The translations under genes were made by a program, and so were the position numbers. A stretch of 64,000 nucleotides of DNA from Romanomermis culicivorax (lineage: Eukaryota > Nematoda > Enoplea > Mermithida > Mermithidae): positions 558,001 through 622,000 of the forward strand of contig CAWUHX010000147.1 of assembly GCA_963922205.1 (NCBI GenBank). Reading direction: 5' to 3'. Of this stretch, positions 56,774 to 64,000 are shown one piece after another. Under the pieces are notes generated by a model. The model had not been told where the DNA came from and did not search any database. It was given only the letters and a program-made list of their open reading frames with translations. How positions within the stretch are numbered: the stretch's first letter is position 1; every line of letters starts with the position of its first letter.

Positions 56774-57385
56774 ATGAATAAAATTTTGCAAGATAGGCAG
56801 TTGCATACTGACTCGAAACTAATTCTTTATAATCAAGTGTTACATAGGTATATGAAAGTAATTGATGAGCAAACAAAACCATTTCAGGTTGAGGCTCGAG
56901 AACCCCCCTTGTTAGTACCTGTACCTGTACCCAATGAACCTGCAAATACTCCAGGAACGTCATCACATACTGACACTTTTTTAGAAAGCGCTTTATCTGT
57001 AATTCCGAAAAAATATCAAATATTGGCCAGGGAACTTTATAATTACGTGAAGAAAAATCCTCACATGCAGTGGTCTGATGCCGGGGAGATGATCATTGAT
57101 GGAAAGAAAGTTGCAGGGACAAATATTTTTGATTTGATTTCAGATTTTTCCTGTGATAGCAGAAGCAGACTGCCTGCTATCGGTGCTGAAATTTTTGTAA
57201 AAAACTTGCACAAAGCTAATGTTCCCCTTTTGGTTATCACGAATAAGTCTAGGTTAACTTTGCTGGATGATGACATTTATGTATCACCCTTATCGTCAGT
57301 GTCCACGCCCTCCTCATCACCCCGGAGGTCTCTGAAAAGAATAAACACAAGAACTATGCAGAATAGACAAAGTATAAAAGTATAA
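56774..57385 (+). CDS. Conserved Polinton-cluster protein of unknown function
   Basis: An intact 203-residue ORF from ATG. The N-terminus (NKILQDRQLHTDSKLILYNQ) is a charged amphipathic helix of the sort found at the start of a recurring protein in invertebrate Polintons. A Pro-rich linker follows, then a folded domain (VIPKKYQILARELYNYVKKN) ending near residue 165, and a Ser/Pro/Arg-rich tail. No catalytic motif is visible. It lies between the pX-like and pVI-like genes in one direction with short gaps and probably belongs to the late or virion gene group. The function is not known to me. Confidence 0.6.
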   Translation: MNKILQDRQLHTDSKLILYNQVLHRYMKVIDEQTKPFQVEAREPPLLVPVPVPNEPANTPGTSSHTDTFLESALSVIPKKYQILARELYNYVKKNPHMQWSDAGEMIIDGKKVAGTNIFDLISDFSCDSRSRLPAIGAEIFVKNLHKANVPLLVITNKSRLTLLDDDIYVSPLSSVSTPSSSPRRSLKRINTRTMQNRQSIKV

Positions 57386-57388
57386 AAA
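57373..57388 (+). promoter_or_regulatory. TATA boxes before the pVI-like gene
   Basis: TATAAAAG and TATAAAAA lie back to back, overlapping the stop codon of the gene before. They are 40 bases before the ATG at 57421. A short upstream ATG frame (57402, 13 codons) lies between. Confidence 0.4.
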
Positions 57389-57420
57389 GAATATTAAAAC
57401 AATGGATTTTTTTAAACAAA

Positions 57421-57849
57421 ATGCGCCAATATTACAATCCTGAAAATTTGAACGTCTGGTTACAGTACTATACTGAACAGGCTGAACAAACTGGTTATGG
57501 TAAATATACTGGATTCAAGGGTACTCCTTACCAACGGGGAGCTGGACTAGGTAGCTTTTTCAGTTCTCTATTTAGAATGGCTGTGCCCGTATTTAAGTCA
57601 GTCTCCTCCCATATTGGGAGACAAGCATTATCCACTGGTTCAAATATTGCATCGGACTATTTGAGAGGACAGCCCATAACAGAGGCTGTAGAAGAATACC
57701 GCAAAGAGGGTGTCTCAAGCTTATTAAAAAAGGGTAGTGAAGCATTGTTACAAAAAGGAGGTGCCTTGGGGTCTAGACCGAAAAGTATAAAAGCCAGTTC
57801 GCACCAGGATGATATATTTAATTCAAATAATAAGAAGAAAAACGAAAAA
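57421..57849 (+). CDS. pVI-like minor capsid protein of the Polinton remnant
   Basis: From ATG at 57421 the protein has a Tyr/Asn-rich start, then GTPYQRGAGLGSFFSSLFRM and a hydrophobic/Ala-rich helix (AVPVFKSVSSHIGRQAL) followed by TGSNIASDYLRGQPITEAVE. The RGAG-G-FF-LFR pattern with an amphipathic helix is characteristic of a virion protein encoded directly before the major capsid protein in Polintons and adintoviruses, and resembles the membrane-active adenovirus protein VI. The open frame does not stop at the end of this protein but runs on into the capsid gene (to 57954), so a stop seems to have been lost. The end point given is the ATG of the next gene. Confidence 0.6.
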
Positions 57850-59132
57850 ATGTCTCGTGTTGATTTACTCTCTTTTCCGAGCACAAAATCTGAATTGGAT
57901 TTTTTTACAGTACCACCCACGCAGGTGGTCATCAAAAAGGGATATTGGGATTAGACTAACCCTGTAAACCACATAACAAATGAGGGCCCTTATGAATTTT
58001 GAGTGCCGCCTGACCCCAACATGATGCAATTAAGTAAAAACTATTTGTATATGACATGGAAATTAACTATTCCAGCTGCCGCCGCTCATGTATTTGCACC
58101 CATTAATTTGATTGGAAAAACATTTTTCAGACAAGTTAAGCTTTTTTTAAACAGACGCCTCGTATATGACAGTGGAGACAAATATGCTTATAGAGCTTTT
58201 TTGAAACAGAGTTAAATTACAGTTACGATGCAAAAAATACCCACCTACAGTCTGCATTGTATACATCGGAAAGCGGAAAACAAATTTATACAGATGATAA
58301 CCCAGGGTTCAAGGAGAGAGCTGCTTATCTTGCAGACGGGCGTATTGTTGAAGTATCTGCTCCTCTGCACATTGATTTATTTATGCAAGATCGTTACCTG
58401 TTGAATTTCACAGAATTAAAGCTAGAATTAAAAAGAAATAACAATGATTTTGTGTTACAAAGCCCCCAGGGTATTGTTGAAGCAAAACTTGAGGTATTAC
58501 AAATGAAATGGTACATTCGTAAAGTAGAAGTGTTGGACAGTGTTGGATTGGCTCTGGAGCAAACTATGCTCCAACGCACAGCAAAATATCCCAAACGCAG
58601 AAACGTAATGATGAATTTGCATATCCCCAGCACTGCACAATCAGCACCTACATTATTTACGGGGCCATTACCTAGGCCAATGATTATAGCGTGTGTGGAT
58701 GCTGAGGCGTACAGGGGAAACCTGAAAAAATCACTCTTCAATTTCAAGTGTTACAGTATCACTGAGGTTTAAGTCATAGCTGGTGGACAAACATTTCCCT
58801 CTCATCCATTGAAACTGGACTTTGCCAATAACAAGTACATACAGGCTTATAATCAACTGATCGAAGTTCTAGACATGGCTAAGGACAACAAGGGTAATAT
58901 GATAAGCAGAGAAAATTACAAGTATGGTCAATGTTATTTCACATTCGATCTAACACCAGATGAAGATGATAGGGGGCATTGGGACTTAATAAAGGAAGGT
59001 TCAATCAGCATCGAGTTGACCTCCGCTGAAGGTATTCTCACCACTGGTATAGAAGTGATAATATATGCTGAATTGGACAATCTACTTATGATAGATAAAA
59101 ACAGAGGAGTGTTCAATGATTACAATGCTTAA
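57850..59132 (+). pseudogene. Polinton major capsid protein (hexon-type double jelly roll), broken
   Basis: Capsid-specific motifs occur in order: ELDFFTVPPTQVVIKKGYWD near the start, YLYMTWKLTIPA, RRLVYDSGDKYAYRAFL, ELKLELKRNNNDFVLQSP, KMKWYIRKVEV-type strand KWYIRKVEVLDSVGLALEQ, RGNLKKSLFNFKCYS and the closing ELDNLLMIDKNRGVFNDY. This is the hexon-like major capsid protein of Polinton/Maverick elements. Breaks: in-frame stops at 57952 and 58000, a one-base-type frame change near 58200, and a stop at 58770. The C-terminal third (58809-59132) is open to its natural stop. The length (about 425 codons) is close to the low end for the family, so little is deleted. Confidence 0.85.
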
Positions 59133-59134
59133 AA

Positions 59135-59640
59135 ATGAATACAAGTCAAATATTGGCTGTGCTAAAAAGTGACCAAGCCCTAAAACAAGTGCAAGTTGGT
59201 GTTTATCCCATTGATCTTTTGCCACTGGTTACAACAGTACCCTGCCATTTAGTGATAAACTTGGATAAGCATAACGAACCGGGATCTCATTGGGTCGCAT
59301 TATATTTTGATGCAAACGGCACGTGTGAGTATTTTGATAGTTTCGGGTCTCCACCGGTACACCATATACAACAATACATGTTGAGAAACTCAACAAATGT
59401 AAAATATAATAAAAATGTTTGCAAACATTTTTAACTGCAACTTGCGGACAATTTCGCCTATTTTATCTGATATGGAGAGTAAGAGGGGTTCCAATGAAAA
59501 CCATAACCAACTGTTTAACCAAATGCCCCTACATTGATGAATATGTCACAGGATTTATCAATGAACTATTTTTAATAAATACACCTGTATTTGATGATCA
59601 TTTTATCATTAATCAGCTATGCAACATCAAAAAGGTATAA
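59135..59640 (+). pseudogene. Adenain-type cysteine protease of the Polinton remnant, broken
   Basis: The gene starts with ATG two bases after the capsid stop. It has the catalytic His in GSHWVALYF (59288-59290), then CEYFDSFGSPP, the hallmark segment of adenovirus-type maturation proteases. The frame then changes near 59428. In the new frame the catalytic Cys follows in TCGQF (59443-59445). In the family a second cysteine usually stands two residues after Q-F/Y; here it is Arg. The tail (INTPVFDDHFIINQLCNI) is open to a stop at 59640. The role would be virion maturation by cleavage of capsid precursors. Confidence 0.85.
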
Positions 59641-59644
59641 AAGG
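59636..59644 (+). promoter_or_regulatory. TATA box before the penton-like gene
   Basis: TATAAAAGG overlaps the stop codon of the protease frame and lies 44 bases before the ATG at 59680, a spacing that fits a short-leader promoter. Confidence 0.45.
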
Positions 59645-59679
59645 AGTTGCGCAACTTATCAGTTGTATCTTTATTTAAA

Positions 59680-60435
59680 ATGTCGTTCTATATAACCTTA
59701 CCCAGCAATACAGTGAGTAATCCTGGCAATAAAGCCAGTAACTTTAGCGTACCATTGCCTTATAGGCTAATGCTCCAAGGGGACTGGGAGTGTGGATTGT
59801 GCGAAATCATTTACCCTCATACTTGGGAAAATATTTCAAATAATGACCAAGAAATCGTTATTCAACACGATTCATCTAAAAAACTGTACACTGTTTGTGT
59901 TCCAACCTCGTATTATTCCTCAGTGAAAGAACTAACTGACGCCATAACATGGACCATCAAAAACGCATTAACTGCTGATGATGAGGCTGACATCGCCAAG
60001 AGTATAGAGTTCTCCTACAATAACTACGACAGAAAAGCTAGTATCAAAATTGATAATGAAATTATTGAAAGTGTACAATTGTCATCACAATTGCAACACA
60101 TTCTTGGATTTGCCGAACCAAAAATTTTAAGTTCAACATGGTTGAAATACCCCTTTGACGTAAGAGGGGGTTCGAGTCTATGTTCGTCTACTGTAACCTA
60201 GTAGAACCCCAAATAGTGGGCGGTGTTCTCCCACCTCTCGTAAGAATTGTGAGCATAGAAAACAAATATGGGGAAATTGTTAAGAAAATATATGATTCCC
60301 CCCCACTACGTACCCATATTGGTCAAAAAATTTTCAGAAATTGAAATTTTTCTTAAAACAGATGCAAATGAATGTGTAAGTTTTGTAACTGGAAAAGTAA
60401 TTGTCAAGTTACATTTTCGAAAAAGTAATCAATAA
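59680..60435 (+). pseudogene. Penton-like minor capsid protein of the Polinton remnant, broken
   Basis: From ATG at 59680 the product begins MSFYITLPSNTVS and soon shows LMLQGDWECGLCEIIYPHTW, a block highly typical of the Polinton minor capsid (penton-base-like, single jelly roll) protein. The frame runs to about 60170, changes phase, carries on in another frame with VEPQIVGGVLPPLVRIVSIE, and changes again near 60300. It can be followed to a stop at 60433-60435. The long frame was chosen from its ATG because sequence upstream does not match. It lies 39 bases after the protease. Confidence 0.8.
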
Positions 60436-60470
60436 TTTCATTTTTTAAATGACATAAGCATGTAAACAGA

Positions 60471-60480
60471 TATAAATAGG
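60471..60480 (+). promoter_or_regulatory. TATA box before the TBP-like gene
   Basis: TATAAATAGG, 72 bases before the ATG of the TBP-like gene. An out-of-frame ATG at 60532 opens a 12-codon upstream frame. Confidence 0.4.
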
Positions 60481-60542
60481 AAGAATCAACAACAATGGGT
60501 CATTTTATATTTTAATTACTTCACCGTACATATGCCACCATC

Positions 60543-61076
60543 ATGCCCCCTACAATACAAAATATGACTGTAACAATAGAATTGGGGTGCCACCTGGATT
60601 TGAAGAAACTAAACAATGAATTCACAGACAGTGTATACAACCCCGGAAAATTCTCAGCTTTAATTTTAAAGGAGACAACCACCAAGGCGACGTTATTGAT
60701 TTTTTGTAATGGAAGAGTTGTGTGTGTGGGAATCAAAACGGCCGCAGATGCCGCCTGCATCATGGATAATTTAATGGAGGGACTACAATGTAAAGGATAC
60801 ACATGCAAGCCGAGTAATTTTAAAATTGCAAATTTTGTGGGTTCCCATACGACTGGATTCAAAATTTGCCTGGAACTATTGTGCAAAGCCTACCCCAAGC
60901 AAAGTGTGTTTGTACCTGAATTATACCCCAGCCTGACTTTCAGAATGAATGATCCCAAAATGATTGTTGTAATATTTCATGGGGGTAAACTTGTTTTCAC
61001 TGGCTGTAAATGTAAAAAGGATATGTCAATTGACTTTCCTGGTATTATGAGAATTATCTGTAAATATCGCATGTAA
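60543..61076 (+). CDS. TATA-binding-protein-like protein in the Polinton remnant
   Basis: An intact, intronless 177-residue ORF covers the whole TBP core as two repeats. Repeat 1 has QNMTVTIELGCHLDLKKL, YNPGKFSALIL and TLLIFCNGRVVCVGIKT. Repeat 2 has FKIANFVGS, FVPELYPSLTFRM and VVIFHGGKLVFTGCKCK. These match the order of TBP motifs. The asparagine of each repeat that contacts the minor groove (in QNM and ANF) is present. Three of the four DNA-wedging phenylalanines are kept (KFSAL, LIFCNG, VIFHGG); the fourth is Tyr in PELYP. There is no N-terminal extension and many residues differ from cellular TBP, so it is not a recent copy of a host mRNA. It follows the penton-like gene by 108 bases on the same strand. 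It would bind TATA promoters or compete with host TBP; which is unknown. Confidence 0.88.
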   Translation: MPPTIQNMTVTIELGCHLDLKKLNNEFTDSVYNPGKFSALILKETTTKATLLIFCNGRVVCVGIKTAADAACIMDNLMEGLQCKGYTCKPSNFKIANFVGSHTTGFKICLELLCKAYPKQSVFVPELYPSLTFRMNDPKMIVVIFHGGKLVFTGCKCKKDMSIDFPGIMRIICKYRM

Positions 61077-61087
61077 TAAAAAAGTGA

Positions 61088-61178
61088 TGACGTCATTGGG
61101 CCATATTGGCTGCAAAACTATAAAAACAAAAAAGTGGCTTAATTGTTGACATTATTTTTAGCTAGCTAGGTGACGTCA
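61088..61178. promoter_or_regulatory. Two perfect CRE/ATF palindromes around a TATA box
   Basis: TGACGTCA occurs at 61088-61095 and again at 61171-61178, each followed by att. A TATAAAAA lies between (61119-61126). The pair follows the TBP-like stop codon directly. Adenovirus early promoters also use ATF/CRE sites, so these may be promoter elements of the lost right part of the element. Confidence 0.45.
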
Positions 61179-61413
61179 TTCGGGTTAATAAACTTTTCGA
61201 GCAAGCTAGGTCGATTTTTTATATTATGAGCCCTGTACTTAAGGATAGGACGAAAAATGCTATGTTCAAAATGAGGACTCTGTAGACCCCCTATACTACT
61301 TACTGACATTTGAGAAAAAATAAGTGATTTTTGGAATGACGAGAAAATCACATGACAAGATACTGATTTTATGGTGGCCTTACGAAGAGGGGGGTCACTT
61401 CTAACATGGAAAT

Positions 61414-61716
61414 TTACTTGTGTCTCTGGCCACTATGGTCCCGCCCGGGCTGGCCAATTTCGGTATCTCTCTTCAAGGGTGAAATATAATCGGGATTCGC
61501 TGCTGATGGTGGTCTCTGGGGTGGCTGCATCACCGTCGACTGCCGGGGAATATCCATTTGCTCCTCGCCTTGCATGCTACGGATTGGGGGAATCATTGTC
61601 GGAGGTTGAAGGGCTTCCTGGGTGGGGCCGTAGCTGTCCCACCACTGGCCAATGTGGGGGTAGGTGTAACCATCCGGACCAGGGCTCAACAAAAATGGCT
61701 GGGGTTTGGGACCCAT
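61414..61716 (-). other. Proline-rich open frame, possibly an exon
   Basis: A 100-codon minus frame from ATG (61716) is rich in Pro, Gln and Tyr (PKPQPFLLSPGPDGYTYPH, and IGQWWDSYGPTQ). It lies in a locally GC-rich block and ends near a plausible donor (acaa|gtaaat). No family was recognised. The plus-strand frame across the same bases (61371-61907) lacks such bias and is likely the shadow. It may belong to a host gene or to the Polinton. Confidence 0.25.
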
Positions 61717-61909
61717 GGATTGGTCACAACATCAATCCTACAGGTGGAATTTTGTATGTTGCCATACAACACAATTCATCGGTGCTGACTACAGTACAAC
61801 AAACACAATCTGCAGCTTTTCTTGGAGTGCAAAACCTTGTGAATCAAATTGAAAAATTGAAACTGTTTTTTTATCACAAATTGAAAGAGATGCGCTGCAT
61901 TTACTGAGG

Positions 61910-63660
61910 CTTTATATTTTTACTATGATGTATTCATAGAACATTAAGGGTCGAGAAGGAAAAGAATGTGATAGAAATTCATTGATGCAACTTTCACATG
62001 CATGGGTTTTTCCCTATTGGAAAATATCCGAAGTTTTGATAGAAGCAGCTTTTGTTGATCAAGAATTGAAAACTTCATATTAACTAAAATAGCTGTTTGT
62101 AGATTTAAGGCCCTAGCCATTCACAAACTTATGTTTTTTGTGGGCTATAAGGAGACATCATAATATGTGTACTGTATAGGGAAATCTTTGGTGCTCTCAG
62201 CTTTAGCAGTTCATTTTGGTGGGAGAAATCGGCTTTTTCACAATTCTTTCCATTTCATTTTTGACAATTCAAAACTATCTCAAAAATGTGTTATGGCAGA
62301 TTCAGAAAACATTTACATACAAGGTTGTTCAGTTTTCCGAGCATATGCTTAGGTTATATTTTGGAGAATAATGAACAAATTATACACTATTTTGTGTTGG
62401 GTTCAATGGAGACTAATACCAGTTGTCCTCCAAGTGACCACTTGAATGGCCAGTGGCTGGCCCTGTGACCAGTAGTCACTCAAGTCAGCTAAAATAATTT
62501 TGGATGGAGAATCAGCAGATAAACTGGCATCATGAATGTTATTTAATACTCACTCAAGAATGGTGGCCAGGGGTCATCTGTGTGACCAGAGGTCAATTAA
62601 CTCATCAAACCTATTTTCTGGTGGAGACTTACATAGTGTCACTAATAATCATCCAAGTGACCACACCTGATGAGTGATCAGTGGTCACACAAACTAAAAG
62701 ACGTGTTTTCTGATTGATATTACTACAAATACACAGTGTAATTTTGAAAAAAGCACATGTAGATTTGTTTTTAATTTTTTTAATGACTCGACTTATGTGT
62801 ATTTGCATTTTTGTTCTTCCTTTGAGTTTTTTTCACGTTCCATTATTTAATTTGGTTCTTCATGTTTCATCTATGCTTGCTTATTTTCTTCTTAAAATGC
62901 TTAATTGTCTGATAGCATATTTCTCAGAATCTGAATACCATTCTGATGGCTCATAAATTTCCACTCTTATTCAAACCAACATTCAAAATTCAACAATTCA
63001 TGGCATGTGCTTACTGCCAGTATGTTTGCCTAATCTTGCATGTGATTTGCCAAAATGGATGAGCAGGATGCCAATTGCACCAAATGACCCAGTATCTAGT
63101 TCAGTGCCATGATAGGCGGCCAAAATTCTTTTTTTTAGTATCCCAGCAGCTTTCCATTCTTTGAGCATTACAATCAGTCCCTGGATAACAAAATGATTCA
63201 TATGACTTAGGGTTTGATGAATGTAACCAAGATTGTGCGAATTCGAACCAGGGCCCTATTTATCAATGCGAATAGGAGAACCTGATGTTGAGTGATGGGT
63301 TTCAAGGTTGCCACATCACATCTAGGAACTACAAAAAAGCAACAATCATTCAAATTATTGTTATCTTTGTGCACCATTCCAAATAGTCATAGGCCCCTCA
63401 TTTTATCATCATAATTATAGTAGGGTGCCTCAACTTGATCACCACACAACAGACACGCTCTTTGATTGGTAACTTGTTTTTATATGCCTGTGAAACAGCC
63501 TTCATCAATTTCCATGGTTTGATTTGGATCATAAAGGGGTAGTGCATTATCTAATTTATTGACCAATAATTATGAGGTATATTGGCCTCAGTCAACTGAA
63601 GCATGGTCCTCTCCAATCAAATTACTTTGCACTGTATAGCACTGTTCTATGCAAATTTCT
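61910..63660. other. No recognisable gene
   Basis: Short frames only. From about 62420 to 62700 the words gtgacca, ggtcac and aggtca recur on both strands, giving imperfect inverted units. Confidence 0.4.
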
Positions 63661-63679
63661 TTGCCCCTGAGCCCAGGAG

Positions 63680-63840
63680 CCGGTTTTATGAAACAGGAGA
63701 AGTTGAGTTCTCCGGAGAAGTTGGGGCCTCCGGAGAAGTTTAGTAACTTCTCATGAGAAGTTGCGCTAAATGGGTTTTACGAAGCAGGAGAAACTTCTCG
63801 GGAGAAGTTTCAAGTTCTCCGGGTAAGTTATTTGACCAAA
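63680..63840. repeat. Palindrome-rich tandem unit (gagaagtt family)
   Basis: Two units begin with related words (ggttttatgaaacaggagaa at 63683 and ggttttacgaagcaggagaa at 63772). Each is filled with gagaagtt and aacttctc in both orientations. AACTTCTCATGAGAAGTT at 63745-63762 is a perfect 18-base palindrome, and 63791-63810 is nearly one. This looks like a short interspersed repeat that may continue beyond the window. Confidence 0.6.
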
Positions 63841-64000
63841 AAAAGCTACCCAGGTACAGACGTGGACAACACCCTTATCCACATTCCCGGCAGTGAATAT
63901 TAGGATGCAAATTGATCGTACAGGTATCACTATTTGTTTCCAATTGATTTCGAAAGGCTGAGTGATGGTAAGAAAAAACGACTGTATCTACAGAAAGGTG

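Noticed and set aside
62998-63201. 67-codon minus ORF
   Set aside because: No motif, isolated; likely chance.

Overview
The window is eukaryotic, AT-rich and dense in transposons. No complete host gene was recognised. Open frames that cross in-frame stops, many retroelement families, a Polinton/Maverick-type capsid gene cluster and long gene-poor stretches point to an animal genome, most likely an invertebrate; the species cannot be told from the sequence. No tRNA, rRNA or CRISPR was seen.

Layout. 1-0.66 kb: decayed Bel/Pao-type gag. 3.0-15.2 kb, plus strand (element 1): a Ty3/gypsy-like retroelement with a nearly intact 2,000-residue Gag-Pol frame, then, after about 1.3 kb, a second frame of almost 1,400 codons. 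That second frame opens with a DEDDy 3'-5' exonuclease domain and ends in an RGG-rich tail. 16.4-22.2 kb, minus strand (element 2): a decayed relative with the same order (gag, protease, RT, integrase, 1.2-kb gap, exonuclease). A third exonuclease fragment (element 3) lies at about 1.95-2.46 kb, minus strand. About 1 kb containing these fragments forms imperfect direct repeats on both sides of element 1. 22.2-28.8 kb, minus strand: another retroelement in the order glycoprotein, protease, RT, RNase H, second protease-like domain, integrase, with a probable LTR. 31.0-32.3 kb: hAT-like transposase remnant. 32.7-34.4 kb: large inverted repeat. 37 kb and 41.8-44.35 kb: more gag/pol debris, the latter ending in a clear polypurine tract and a 717-bp LTR. 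51.1-53.8 kb, minus strand: gag-protease of a relative of element 1. 54.5-54.8 kb: a C2H2 zinc-finger coding fragment.

56.4-61.1 kb, plus strand: remnant of a Polinton/adintovirus-like element. It carries a pX-like small protein, a conserved unknown protein, a pVI-like protein, the major capsid protein (broken), an adenain-type protease (broken) and a penton-like minor capsid protein (broken). The last gene is an intact intronless TATA-binding-protein-like gene. Several of these genes follow TATA boxes, and two perfect TGACGTCA sites follow the TBP-like gene. DNA polymerase B, integrase and packaging ATPase are absent.

The two most unusual things are the exonuclease frame carried by a Ty3-like retroelement family (three related copies here) and the TBP homologue in a Polinton-type capsid cluster. 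Remaining DNA is mostly gene-poor, with small inverted-repeat and palindromic elements.
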